Positions 1 through 7,270 are shown, counted from the first letter of the stretch. The stretch: 64,000 nucleotides of DNA from Clostridia bacterium (GCA_017520705.1 JAFXFF010000040.1:1-64000), one strand, 5' to 3'. The notes: a model not told the origin generated them from the letters alone. Numbers and translations are program-made.

Positions 1-192
1 CTCATCCAATCGGTGTCCCAGATCGCTCAAAAGCAGGTGGATATGGACACCGATCTCAAGGAGATCAAATGCGACATCAAAAACATCAATTTGAAGCCCG
101 CCAAACGGTGGGACAGCATTGTGGAAAAGGCCATTCTGGCGGCGGTGGGGGTGCTGGTCGCCTACGTCGCCGTGAAGATCGGCCTGGCGTAA
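1..192 (+). CDS. Phage hemolysin/XhlA-like small membrane protein, 3' end only
   Basis: The last 63 codons of a gene that begins before the window. The visible part has a charged, coiled-coil-like stretch (alternating D/K/I residues), then the linker KPAKRWDSIVEK, and ends in one hydrophobic helix (AILAAVGVLVAYVAVKIGLA). This layout, a short coiled coil plus a C-terminal membrane helix just upstream of an endolysin, is that of XhlA/hemolysin-like proteins of phage and PBSX-type lysis cassettes. It is followed after 15 bases by the amidase gene, whose ribosome binding site starts right after this stop codon. The family call is inference from architecture and position. Confidence 0.55.
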   Translation, partial: LIQSVSQIAQKQVDMDTDLKEIKCDIKNINLKPAKRWDSIVEKAILAAVGVLVAYVAVKIGLA

Positions 193-207
193 GAAAGGAG
201 AATGAAT

Positions 208-894
208 ATGTACAAAATCGCAATTACCGCAGGACACTATCTGGGTACCGCCGGCAAGCGCATTCTGAAGGCGCTGGATCCCAATGAGACCCGCGAGTGG
301 GTGCTCAATGACCGTGTGGTGCGAAAGATCATCGAGTTGCTGAAGGAATACGAGGGCTACGAGATCCTCCGCACCGACGACCCCACCGGCAAGAAGGACA
401 TCAGCGTGGAGGACCGTTGCAAGGCGGCCAACGCTTTCGGCGCGGACGATTACTACTCCGTGCACCATAACGCCTCCGGCGTGAAGAAGTTTACCGGTGG
501 CGGTATCGTGGTGTACGTGTACAACGACGTGGGCGACGACACTCTGGCGTTGCAGAAGATGCTGTATGACGCGCTCATCGAGGAGACGGGGCTCAAAGGC
601 AACCGTGCCAATCCGCTGCCGCAGTCGAATTTGAAAGAGTGCCGTCTGACCAAGATGCCGGCGGTGCTGGGCGAGCTGGGCTTCATGGACAGCCCCACTG
701 ACGTGCCGATCATCCTGAGCGAGGAGCACGCCGACGCCTGCGCCCGCGCCTACGTCAAGGTGATGGTGAAGCGCGGCAACCTGAAGAAGAAGGTGGATCG
801 TTCGGCAGATTTGGAAGCAGAGAACAAGGCGCTGCGCGAGCAGAATGCCGCTTTGCAGGCCAAGATTGCGGCGGCCCAAAAGGCGCTGGCATAA
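208..894 (+). CDS. N-acetylmuramoyl-L-alanine amidase (phage endolysin)
   Basis: A 228-residue amidase_3-type zinc hydrolase that would cut the amide bond between N-acetylmuramic acid and the stem peptide. Visible landmarks are the N-terminal TAGHYLGT (first zinc histidine), the middle VHHNASG motif (second zinc histidine region) and the C-terminal AVLGELGFMDSP, where the glutamate is the expected catalytic residue. The last 40 residues form a charged coiled coil (DLEAENKALREQNAALQAK). There is no signal peptide, as expected for an endolysin exported by a holin. GAAAGGAG at 193-200 lies one base from an ATG at 202 but seven from the ATG at 208, so I chose 208. The neighbouring small membrane proteins support a lysis cassette of a prophage. 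Confidence 0.85.
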   Translation: MYKIAITAGHYLGTAGKRILKALDPNETREWVLNDRVVRKIIELLKEYEGYEILRTDDPTGKKDISVEDRCKAANAFGADDYYSVHHNASGVKKFTGGGIVVYVYNDVGDDTLALQKMLYDALIEETGLKGNRANPLPQSNLKECRLTKMPAVLGELGFMDSPTDVPIILSEEHADACARAYVKVMVKRGNLKKKVDRSADLEAENKALREQNAALQAKIAAAQKALA

Positions 895-911
895 AGAAAG
901 GAGGAGATCGT

Positions 912-929
912 ATGAAGCGCACGTGGTAG
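912..929 (+). other. Five-codon mini ORF behind a strong ribosome binding site
   Basis: AAAGGAGGAG at 896-905 is followed at good spacing by ATG-AAG-CGC-ACG-TGG-TAG, a five-residue ORF (MKRTW). It sits between the endolysin and the holin-like gene. It may be the broken start of a lost gene or a translational leader; nothing more can be said from sequence. Confidence 0.3.
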
Positions 930-980
930 TGTGGATCTGTCCAACCGTATTTTGTGAACATAGAAAGTGAGGAAAAGAAA

Positions 981-1277
981 ATGACCGTTATTGTTATCTT
1001 TTTGATGTTGGCCCTGATCGTGGAGGCGTTCATCGAGTACGCTAAGAGCATCGGCGAGGGCGTGTCGAAGGGTGAGTGGAAGACCGCTGTCACCCAGCTG
1101 TGCTCCATCGCCGTGGCGCTGGTGCTGTGCTTCGCCACCGGTTTGGACGTGTTCGCGTTCGTGGGCCTGGAGTTCGCTTGGCCGTGGCTGGGCGTAGCTC
1201 TGACGGGTGTGTTTATCAGCCGTGGTTCCAATTATGCCAGCGATTTTGTGAAACGTCTGCAGAACGTGAAGAAATGA
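981..1277 (+). CDS. Holin-like small membrane protein
   Basis: A 98-residue protein with an N-terminal hydrophobic helix (TVIVIFLMLALIVEAFIEYA), a polar turn (KSIGEGVSKGEWKTA), and two more hydrophobic stretches ending in a basic tail (KRLQNVKK). Size and topology fit a phage holin or holin-accessory protein, and it follows the endolysin gene. I do not recognise a specific family. The ATG at 981 is preceded by GAGGAAAAG at good spacing; an in-frame GTG at 954 has no comparable site, so 981 is preferred. The gene ends just before a strong terminator, the last element of the phage-like block. Confidence 0.55.
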   Translation: MTVIVIFLMLALIVEAFIEYAKSIGEGVSKGEWKTAVTQLCSIAVALVLCFATGLDVFAFVGLEFAWPWLGVALTGVFISRGSNYASDFVKRLQNVKK

Positions 1278-1284
1278 TATGAAG

Positions 1285-1314
1285 AAAGGCCGCCGAGAAG
1301 ATCTCGGCGGCTTT
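1285..1314 (+). terminator. Rho-independent terminator after lysis cassette
   Basis: Stem GCCGCCGAG (1289-1297) and CTCGGCGGC (1303-1311) with a five-base loop, followed by a short T-containing tail. It ends transcription of the holin-like gene. Confidence 0.75.
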
Positions 1315-1402
1315 GTCCGTTTGACGCACATCTGACGCACATAGAAACGGAATTTTTGCGGATTTTGCCCTACTTTTCGTAAAATATGAGGGAGAAAAAG
1401 AA

Positions 1403-1457
1403 AAGCAAAAAAGCCGATAAACCCAGTGTTTTCAAGGGTTTATCGGCTTTTTTGCTT
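1403..1457 (-). terminator. Terminator downstream of tRNA-Arg
   Basis: A 22-base-pair stem (1403-1424 with 1436-1457) containing AAAAAGCCGATAAACCC and its complement, with T runs on both strands. It touches the CCA end of the minus-strand tRNA and can also stop leftover reading from the phage side. Confidence 0.8.
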
Positions 1458-1534
1458 TGGCCCGCCCGGAGGGATTCGAACCCCCGGCCTTTGGAATCGG
1501 AATCCACTGCGATATCCAGCTTCGCCACGGGCGG
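1458..1534 (-). tRNA. tRNA-Arg (anticodon CCG)
   Basis: Read on the minus strand, the acceptor arms CCGCCCG and CGGGCGG pair fully, the T loop is TTCGAAT with a GGGGG/CCCTC stem, and CCA is encoded. The D arm is GCGA/TCGC. The anticodon loop TTCCGAT gives anticodon CCG (codon CGG). One G-A mismatch occurs at positions 27-43 of the anticodon stem. The 3' end faces the prophage remnant at 1-1277, so this tRNA is a plausible integration site. Confidence 0.85.
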
Positions 1535-1632
1535 CGGTATGCGTGGGGGTGGGGCGGGGCCACACCCCCACGAGCAAGACTCATTTTACACCACTTTTCT
1601 CCTCTTTGCAAGAGGAAAATTGCAAATTTCTG

Positions 1633-3906
1633 TTATTCCGCTTCGGGGCGGCACAGGCGCATGGCCACGGCGGTGATGTCGTCGGGGTGCTCCCCTTGGG
1701 CTTCGGCGGCGGCATGCACCACGGCCTGCACCAATGCTTGCAGATCTCCCTCGTGGGCCGATAGGATCTCCTCCACCGCCGCCATACCGCCGCACAGCGC
1801 CCCGTCGCTGACCATCAGCAGGATATCCCCCTGGCTGAGGGTGTCGCGGCTGTGGGCAAAGCCCACCTCCGGCAGGATGCCCAGCGGCAGCCCCGTGTGC
1901 TCCAATCGGGATACCCGCCCGCCGCTTTTCAGCAGGGTGGCGGCGGCACCGGCCTTGTAGAGGTCCAGCCGCCCCGTATGGGTATCCACCACCGCCACGT
2001 CCAGTGTGGCCAGGCTTTCTTCCCGACTTTTTACCAGCAGGGCGGCGTTCACGGTCTGCAGGATGGCGGCGGCAGGGAACTCCGCCTGCCACAGCCGCGC
2101 GGTGACCCCCGCCGCCATGGTGCTGTCTACGGCGGCGCGGCCGCCGCACCCCATCCCGTCGCTGAGGATGGTCAGTACCCCGCCGCTCAGGTCGCAGACC
2201 TGCACCGTATCGCCGCATAGGTTCTCTCCCGTGCAGGTGCGCTGGGCTACCGCCCGCTCCACCCGATACCGCGGCGGCTCGGTGAGGGATACCCGTACAC
2301 TGTCCCCCCACACCGCCACTGTGGGGGCGGTGAGGGCACAGCCGCAGACCTTCTCCAGGCGGTGGTGCCAGCGTCCCTCGGGTAGGGTCTCCTCGCGGGT
2401 GAGCAGGTGTACCGTCAGCCGTCCCCGCTCATCGCGGGTGCACAGGGCCTCCTCCACCGCCAGTCCGTAGTCCTCGCACACCTCCGTCACACGCTCGGAC
2501 AGCGCCATGTCCACCCCGTTTGGGTTGTGCAGGCGCTTGGCCAAGCCCTCCAGCAGTTTGCCGGTGCCTCCAAATTGGTGCTCCACCGCCTGCCGGATCT
2601 CCCGCAGGCGGCTCCACGCCTCCTCACGCGCCAGATACTCCCCGTACCCACGGGTCAGGTGGGCGGCTAATTGATCGCCGCGGCGGCAGGGGATGGGGAG
2701 CCCTTGCAGATCGGCGGCGGACACCTGCCCCTTTTCCCGCAGAAGAGGGGTCAACGTTTCCATGCCCGACAGGGTGTCATCCCGTTTCAAATCCCAGCAC
2801 ACCCCGCGCATAGGGCAGGCGGCACATACCGATGCGGCACAGCCGCGGTAGAGGGAGGCGATGTCCGCCGCCCCGTGGTGGGATAGGCGGCGGGACACCT
2901 CCTCCACCGAGCGGGACACCTCTTCGATGGCGCCGCCGGCCACCTGTAGGCGCAGAGCGGTCATCCGCCGCACCCCTTCGGCCGCTGGCAGGTCGCGGCG
3001 GCGGTTCAATAGGGCGGTCAAGCTCTGCTCCCATTCCGCGGGAAGCAGGCAAAACAGTATCGCCGCCACCGACAATTCGGCGAGCAACGTCAGCACACCC
3101 ATATCGGTGGCGGTGAGGGAGATGAGCACCGCCCCCAGCAGAAACAACAGGGCTTGTACCACCCGCCCGAAGCGGGCAAATACCCCTGCCAGCAGGCCGC
3201 CGCAGGTGAGGGCCATGGCAATGGGGACGGCGGAGGGGGAGGTGAGTGCCAACCCACCGCCGAGAATGCATCCTGCCACGCATCCCCCTGCTTCCCGCCC
3301 GTGGCGGGCATACACCAGCACCAGTACGGCGGCCGCCACCCGTCCGGGGGAGAAGCCGCTTACCTCTATGGTGGCGGCGGCGCACACCACCACCGCTGCG
3401 GTGGCGATCACCGCCCCTTGGCCGCCTGCGGTCAGGGCTTGGCGGGGCTGACGGGACAGCCCCATCGCCGTGTCAAAGAACAAGGAGGATCCTGCCGCCA
3501 CCGCCGCCTCGGTGAGGAGAAAGAGCAGGCGATAGCCGTCGGCCCCTGCCCCCATCAGGCTCATCATCCCCGTACCGGCACAGGCCACAAAGGCCAGCAG
3601 AGGCGGCACAAAGGATTGCCGCCCCCCTTCGGGGAGAGCCTCCAGCACCCATCGTCCCCCTGCCACCAGAGCCACCGCCGCCACGTACCGCAAGGGGAGC
3701 AGGGTGGGAGCGGCCAGCAGATATCCCACCCCGATGCATAGGAGGGTGGGGAGGTTGGCGGAGGCGGGACAGGCCGCCAGCCCAATGCCAAAGGGGGAGA
3801 GGGCGCCTAACAAAGTGGCACGGGGGGCGAGCAACCCCACCACGCACCAGAGGAGGGTGGCAAAAGCCCCGTTCTCCCGACGGCTTGCCACGGTGGCGTC
3901 TTTCAT
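1633..3906 (-). CDS. spoIIE: Stage II sporulation protein E (PP2C-type phosphatase)
   Basis: A 757-residue membrane phosphatase. In Bacillus, SpoIIE sits at the asymmetric septum and dephosphorylates SpoIIAA to free sigma-F in the forespore. The N-terminal 300 residues are a run of about ten hydrophobic helices, followed by a long cytoplasmic region. The C-terminal PP2C domain spans about residues 560-757, with SDGMG near 582, MVSDG near 699 and the metal-binding PDD near 741. There are two near ATGs; AAAGG at 3916-3920 is adjacent to the ATG at 3915 but nine bases from the ATG at 3906, so 3906 is preferred. The gene is monocistronic here. Length and domain order match the family, so confidence is high. 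Confidence 0.93.
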   Translation of the reverse strand: MKDATVASRRENGAFATLLWCVVGLLAPRATLLGALSPFGIGLAACPASANLPTLLCIGVGYLLAAPTLLPLRYVAAVALVAGGRWVLEALPEGGRQSFVPPLLAFVACAGTGMMSLMGAGADGYRLLFLLTEAAVAAGSSLFFDTAMGLSRQPRQALTAGGQGAVIATAAVVVCAAATIEVSGFSPGRVAAAVLVLVYARHGREAGGCVAGCILGGGLALTSPSAVPIAMALTCGGLLAGVFARFGRVVQALLFLLGAVLISLTATDMGVLTLLAELSVAAILFCLLPAEWEQSLTALLNRRRDLPAAEGVRRMTALRLQVAGGAIEEVSRSVEEVSRRLSHHGAADIASLYRGCAASVCAACPMRGVCWDLKRDDTLSGMETLTPLLREKGQVSAADLQGLPIPCRRGDQLAAHLTRGYGEYLAREEAWSRLREIRQAVEHQFGGTGKLLEGLAKRLHNPNGVDMALSERVTEVCEDYGLAVEEALCTRDERGRLTVHLLTREETLPEGRWHHRLEKVCGCALTAPTVAVWGDSVRVSLTEPPRYRVERAVAQRTCTGENLCGDTVQVCDLSGGVLTILSDGMGCGGRAAVDSTMAAGVTARLWQAEFPAAAILQTVNAALLVKSREESLATLDVAVVDTHTGRLDLYKAGAAATLLKSGGRVSRLEHTGLPLGILPEVGFAHSRDTLSQGDILLMVSDGALCGGMAAVEEILSAHEGDLQALVQAVVHAAAEAQGEHPDDITAVAMRLCRPEAE

Positions 3907-3997
3907 GGCACTCATCCTTTCTGCGATGTCATTCACCATCAGTATAGGACAAGCCGTGGGTCGTATTTTGTTGCAAGGAGGCAGACGGCTGCAAAAA

Positions 3998-4030
3998 AAG
4001 CACCAAGCCTTTCGCTCGGTGCTTTTTTGA
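3998..4030. terminator. Bidirectional terminator between spoIIE and the 64-residue gene
   Basis: AAGCACC-A-AGC and GCT-C-GGTGCTT form a hairpin flanked by A and T runs on both sides. It lies directly after the stop of the minus-strand small gene and upstream of spoIIE. Confidence 0.75.
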
Positions 4031-4031
4031 T

Positions 4032-4226
4032 TTACAGATCGTCCACGTCTTGCACGGGCACTCCACCGTCGATGGGGCGTCCCGTATAGCTGCCGTTGGG
4101 GTCGGTGACAATGCCGTTTTGCCCGGGACATTTCATTTCGCCTGCGGCGATGATCGGCTCCACGATGCCCGGCTTTTTGGGCAGAGGGTCCGGCCAGACC
4201 CGAGGTTTTTTGCGTTCTTTTTCCAT
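4032..4226 (-). CDS. Small hypothetical protein (64 aa)
   Basis: A short reading frame with a very strong ribosome binding site (GGGAGGAG eight bases before ATG) and its own terminator, so it is very likely expressed. The product is soluble and rich in proline and glycine (WPDPLPKKPGI, GEMKCPGQNGI, DPNGSYTGRP) with one cysteine, and it ends in an acidic tail (VQDVDDL). There is no signal peptide or membrane helix. The repeated P-x-G turns suggest an extended or intrinsically disordered protein. I do not recognise a family. It lies between spoIIE and the zinc-ribbon gene on the opposite strand; a sporulation role would be guesswork from position. Confidence 0.6.
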   Translation of the reverse strand: MEKERKKPRVWPDPLPKKPGIVEPIIAAGEMKCPGQNGIVTDPNGSYTGRPIDGGVPVQDVDDL

Positions 4227-4329
4227 GTTGACTCCTCCCTTCCTCCCTCAGTTTGCCCAAAATTCACACATTCATAACACATTGCCTTCGAAAACGGCCT
4301 ATACTACAAGTAGAAATGGAGGCTGTGCT

Positions 4330-4752
4330 ATGTTCCGGCGTTTTTGTAATACCATCGCCCGCTTTATGTACGGGCGCTACGGCAACGACCAGTTGAATCG
4401 CGGGTTGTTTGTGCTGTATTTTTGTGTTTGGTTGCTGTCCCTCTTTTTCCGCCAGGTTCTTTTTGGGTGGCTGTTCGCCGTTTTGCTGTGGGCGATACTG
4501 GGGTGGCTGCTGTTTCGCACCTTCTCCCGCAACATTCCCCGCCGTCAGGCCGAGAATCGGTGGTTTCTGGATCGGTGGAACCGCATAAAGCGGTGGTGCA
4601 CCCATCAATTCACCCGTGTGAAGGACATCCGACGCTATCGCTATCGTCGCTGTCCCGCTTGTGGGGCTATGCTCCGCCTCCCCATCAAACGGGGGCGGCG
4701 CACCGTCACCTGCCACCGCTGCCGTGGACAGTTCAAAGCCTTTTTCCTTTAA
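4330..4752 (+). CDS. Membrane protein with C-terminal zinc ribbon
   Basis: A 140-residue protein. After a short basic N-terminus there are two close hydrophobic segments (GLFVLYFCVWLLSLFF and VLFGWLFAVLLWAILGWLLF), then a strongly basic stretch rich in R and W, and finally a CPACG...CHRCRG pair that would form a zinc ribbon about 20 residues from the end. The basic, zinc-bearing tail is likely cytoplasmic and could bind nucleic acid or partner proteins. GGAGG at 4318-4322 supports the ATG at 4330. It has its own terminator and sits just before sigK. The function is unknown. Confidence 0.7.
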   Translation: MFRRFCNTIARFMYGRYGNDQLNRGLFVLYFCVWLLSLFFRQVLFGWLFAVLLWAILGWLLFRTFSRNIPRRQAENRWFLDRWNRIKRWCTHQFTRVKDIRRYRYRRCPACGAMLRLPIKRGRRTVTCHRCRGQFKAFFL

Positions 4753-4757
4753 GAAGA

Positions 4758-4790
4758 AACGGTCTGTGCATTGCGCAGACCGTTTTTTGT
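4758..4790 (+). terminator. Rho-independent terminator
   Basis: AACGGTCTGTGC (4758-4769) pairs with GCGCAGACCGTT (4773-4784), followed by TTTTTT. It ends the zinc-ribbon membrane protein transcript. Confidence 0.85.
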
Positions 4791-4820
4791 GATTTTCGGC
4801 AAGGTGACAACCTTTCCTTG

Positions 4821-4828
4821 CATACAGT
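4821..4828 (+). promoter_or_regulatory. Possible sporulation-type -10 box (sigma-E/K-like) upstream of sigK
   Basis: CATACAGT matches the sigma-E -10 pattern CATACAnT and lies 20 bases before the sigK start codon. No good -35 box is visible, so this is only a candidate. In Bacillus, sigK is read by sigma-E and then by sigma-K. Confidence 0.35.
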
Positions 4829-4847
4829 GTCGCAAGGAGGGTTGGAT

Positions 4848-5537
4848 ATGTGGAATGCAGTAGTGGATTTTCTATCCAAAATGGTGTTTTTGGTGCTGTC
4901 GGTGGTCAATAATGGGTCTTTCCCCAAACCGCTGTCTGCCAAGGAGGAGCGAGCGGCGGTGGCGGCGATGAAGGCGGGGGATCCGGAGGCGCGCCGCCGC
5001 CTCATCGAGCACAATCTGCGGCTGGTGGCGCACATCATCAAAAAGCACTATGCCAATGCGCGGGACCAGGAGGATCTGGTGTCCATCGGCACCATCGGGC
5101 TGATCAAGGCGGTGGACACCTTTGACGAAAGCAAGGGGCCCCGCGTGGCCACCTACGCCTCGCGGTGCATCGAAAATGAGATTTTGATGCACTTCCGTGC
5201 CGCCAAAAAGACCGAGCGGGACGTTTCCCTCTCCGAGCCCATCGACACCGATAGCGAGGGGCATCCCTTGACGCTGATGGACGTACTGGCACAGGAGGAT
5301 ACCATTTCGGAGGATTTGGAGCGACGGGTGGCGCTGAGCCGTTTGGGGGATTACGTCGAGGAATGCCTTGACCCGCGGGAGCGACAGATCATCGTCCTGC
5401 GCTACGGGCTGGGACGCCCGCCTTTGACCCAGTGGCAGGTGGCACAGCGGCTGGGCATCAGCCGCAGCTACGTCAGCCGTTTGGAGACCCGTGCACTGGA
5501 TAAGCTGCGCTGCCGTTATGAGCGAAGCGGATTGTAA
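4848..5537 (+). CDS. sigK: RNA polymerase sporulation sigma factor sigma-K
   Basis: A 229-residue sigma-70 factor of the sporulation branch. It directs late mother-cell transcription (coat and cortex genes). The N-terminus has the hydrophobic pro-sequence typical of pro-sigma-K (VVDFLSKMVFLVLSVV), then NGSFPKPLS, which in Bacillus surrounds the cleavage region. Region 2 contains DLVSIGTIGLIKAVD (76-90) and RCIENEILMHFRA. Region 4 ends in a helix-turn-helix, GISRSYVSRLETRALDKL. The gene is uninterrupted, so no skin-type element splits it here. AAGGAGG at 4834-4840 sets the ATG. It lies near spoIIE but is its own transcription unit. Confidence 0.92.
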   Translation: MWNAVVDFLSKMVFLVLSVVNNGSFPKPLSAKEERAAVAAMKAGDPEARRRLIEHNLRLVAHIIKKHYANARDQEDLVSIGTIGLIKAVDTFDESKGPRVATYASRCIENEILMHFRAAKKTERDVSLSEPIDTDSEGHPLTLMDVLAQEDTISEDLERRVALSRLGDYVEECLDPRERQIIVLRYGLGRPPLTQWQVAQRLGISRSYVSRLETRALDKLRCRYERSGL

Positions 5538-5547
5538 AACGCAACCG

Positions 5548-5576
5548 TTGACAAGAGCCTTTCGGGCACGTATACT
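5548..5576 (+). promoter_or_regulatory. Sigma-A promoter for the VanZ-like gene
   Basis: TTGACA (5548-5553), a 17-base spacer and TATACT (5571-5576): near-consensus -35 and -10 boxes, 22 bases upstream of the GTG start. Confidence 0.85.
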
Positions 5577-5598
5577 ATGAGGGAAAGGGGGCGATGCC

Positions 5599-6081
5599 GT
5601 GAACAAAGAAACATTTTGGCGCGTAGCGTTACCGCTTGGCATCGTCCTGTGGACGCTGCTCATCTGGGGGCAGTCTCTGTTGCCGGCCAAAATCTCTGCC
5701 GCTGCCAGTCAGGCGGTGGAGCAGACGCTGGTGCCCGATGCGGAGCATATGACGATGGAGGATTACGTGCAGCCGAAATGGTGGACCAAGTATTTCACCC
5801 TGCCGAATCATCCGCTGGGCCCCTCCTTTTTCGTGCGCAAGGGGGCCCATCTGGCGGAGTTCGGGGTGCTGGGCGTGCTGTGGTGCGCCTGCTCACGGGT
5901 GTACGGGCGGCGATTTCTTTGGCTGTTCGGATTGCCGATCGGAGTAATCGACGAATGCCTGCAGTTGGTCTCGGGACGGGGCGCTTTGGTGGCGGATGCG
6001 ATCGTTGACGTGGCGGGTTATTTGTTGGGATGCGGGCTGATGCTGGCGATTGGGTGGATATGGCGCAAAAAGCAAAAATAG
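5599..6081 (+). CDS. VanZ-like family membrane protein
   Basis: A 160-residue protein with an N-terminal helix, an extracytoplasmic loop of about 60 residues, and three further helices. The segment VRKGAHLAEFGVLGVLW and the later IDECLQLVSGRGALVADAIVDVAGYLLG carry the conserved polar residues (K..H..E, DE..Q, R, D..D) of the VanZ/teicoplanin-resistance family. Those proteins are small membrane enzymes or factors of unclear chemistry. The start is GTG with GAAAGGGGG upstream, under its own strong promoter. VanZ homologues are common in clostridia outside resistance clusters, so no resistance role should be assumed. Confidence 0.8.
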   Translation: MNKETFWRVALPLGIVLWTLLIWGQSLLPAKISAAASQAVEQTLVPDAEHMTMEDYVQPKWWTKYFTLPNHPLGPSFFVRKGAHLAEFGVLGVLWCACSRVYGRRFLWLFGLPIGVIDECLQLVSGRGALVADAIVDVAGYLLGCGLMLAIGWIWRKKQK

Positions 6082-6084
6082 GGC

Positions 6085-6113
6085 TTGCATTTTTTGAAAA
6101 CCCGTGCTACAAT
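6085..6113 (+). promoter_or_regulatory. Promoter for tRNA-Leu
   Basis: TTGCAT (6085-6090), a 17-base spacer and TACAAT (6108-6113), 15 bases before the mature tRNA 5' end. Confidence 0.75.
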
Positions 6114-6128
6114 AGGTGAGCACCAAAT

Positions 6129-6215
6129 GCCGGTGTGATGGAATTGGCAGACGTAGTGGACTCAAAATCCACCGGTGGCGACACCGTGCCGGTTCGAGTC
6201 CGGCCACCGGCACCA
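6129..6215 (+). tRNA. tRNA-Leu (anticodon CAA)
   Basis: An 87-base class II tRNA with acceptor arms GCCGGTG/CACCGGC, anticodon arm GTGGA-CTCAAAA-TCCAC (anticodon CAA, codon TTG), a long variable arm, the T arm GCCGG-TTCGAGT-CCGGC and encoded CCA. It has its own promoter and terminator. Confidence 0.93.
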
Positions 6216-6254
6216 AAAACAGCCGACACCCTTTCGGGTGTCGGCTGTTTTTAT
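6215..6254 (+). terminator. Terminator of tRNA-Leu
   Basis: AACAGCCGACACCC and GGGTGTCGGCTGTT form a 14-base-pair stem with a four-base loop, then TTT. Confidence 0.9.
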
Positions 6255-6286
6255 TGTCGGTGACCTGTCAATGCTCTCGATCGGCC

Positions 6287-6390
6287 TTATTTTTGCGCAA
6301 GGCGCAAAAATAACAGCTTTTTCGGCAAATAAGGCGCTACTGTTAGCAGGCAAACCTCGTCTTGCCGAAAAAGACGGTTCGAGTCCGGCC
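6287..6390. repeat. Hairpin-rich stretch ending in a copy of the tRNA-Leu T arm
   Basis: TTATTTTTGCGC (6287-6298) is followed after three bases by its exact complement (6302-6313). CTTTTTCGGCAA (6317-6328) pairs with TTGCCGAAAAAG (6362-6373). Directly after this, 16 bases (6375-6390, CGGTTCGAGTCCGGCC) repeat the T arm of the tRNA-Leu at 6190-6205. The stretch has no gene. It may be the scar of an element that once used the tRNA 3' end as its attachment site. Confidence 0.5.
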
Positions 6391-6412
6391 CTCGTAATAA
6401 CAGGCCTTCCTA

Positions 6413-6441
6413 TTGCAAAAAGTATACTAATGTGGTAAAAT
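6413..6441 (+). promoter_or_regulatory. Sigma-A promoter for the 255-residue membrane protein
   Basis: TTGCAA (6413-6418), a 17-base spacer and TAAAAT (6436-6441), 21 bases before the start codon. Confidence 0.65.
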
Positions 6442-6462
6442 GACAAATAAGGAGGCGATTTT

Positions 6463-7230
6463 ATGCAAGAAAAGTTCACTTTTACAAAAGGGCGTTTAAT
6501 CGGTTTTCTTTGCTGTGCGTTGTTTCCTGTGCTGGTAATCGGTTTTGGCATTTTGCTGTTGACCAAACATGTGGTGTTTACCGGCGGGTTTGCATTTGTC
6601 TATATTTTCATGCCGCTGATGGCGGCCGGTCTGCTGGCTTGGTGCATTTTCTCCGATGGTACAATCCTGAAAAAGGGGATGATATCCGGAGCAATCCTGG
6701 TCTTGTTTGCGGTGTTGTCTTTCTTCTTGTTCGTTTTTGTGGGGCTGGTGCAAGCGGAGCATTATGAGGGTGCGGAGGCGGAGCAGCTGTACGCGGATGT
6801 AAAAGCAGACAACACGTTGATGCCGGAACTGTCTGCAATCGGACAACCCGCAGGTGTCGAGTATCACCGTGTGACGTTCCACCACATTTTTTCTTCGGAA
6901 ACAGATCTTCTCGTTTGCCGTTATTCATCGGACGAATATGCAATCCAAAAAGCGGCACTGGATACGGACTATGCTTTCCAAACCGAAGCTATTACCAATC
7001 GATATGATGATTGCCAACCTGCGGTTGAGATAGACGGCTATCGATTCCGTTTGCTATCCACAGAGGAATATGAAGAAACTATTCGCTATCCTCAGAATGT
7101 AATCTTGATCGGGTATTCGGATGATGCCAGAGAAATCGTATACATCGCCTATGAGAATATCGATCTGGATTATATCACCTCGCTAAAGGACTTCGTTCTC
7201 GACGACTGTGGCTGGAAATATGTTCGATAA
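6463..7230 (+). CDS. Hypothetical membrane protein (255 aa)
   Basis: Three hydrophobic helices occupy about residues 10-100 (FLCCALFPVLVIGFGILLL, FAFVYIFMPLMAAGLLAWCIF, SGAILVLFAVLSFFLFVFVGLV). They are followed by a soluble domain of about 150 residues rich in Y, D and E, with no recognised motif. AAGGAGG at good spacing supports the ATG. The gene is more AT-rich than its neighbours and lies behind the tRNA-Leu fragment region, which hints at acquisition by transfer. The next gene starts 40 bases downstream, so the two may be co-transcribed. No function can be assigned. Confidence 0.6.
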   Translation: MQEKFTFTKGRLIGFLCCALFPVLVIGFGILLLTKHVVFTGGFAFVYIFMPLMAAGLLAWCIFSDGTILKKGMISGAILVLFAVLSFFLFVFVGLVQAEHYEGAEAEQLYADVKADNTLMPELSAIGQPAGVEYHRVTFHHIFSSETDLLVCRYSSDEYAIQKAALDTDYAFQTEAITNRYDDCQPAVEIDGYRFRLLSTEEYEETIRYPQNVILIGYSDDAREIVYIAYENIDLDYITSLKDFVLDDCGWKYVR

Positions 7231-7270
7231 CACAAGAAGCGGTTGACTCTTTCCCCCAAGGAGGCTTTCT

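Noticed and set aside
1386..1960. Plus-strand frames across 1386-1960 that read ARRDSNPRPLES or RPEGFEPPAFG
   Set aside because: They read across the antisense of tRNA-Arg and the terminator; this is a common false gene pattern at tRNA loci.
5599..6081. VanZ-like gene as a glycopeptide resistance determinant
   Set aside because: No vanA/vanH/vanX genes are near; VanZ-like proteins are common chromosomal genes in clostridia.
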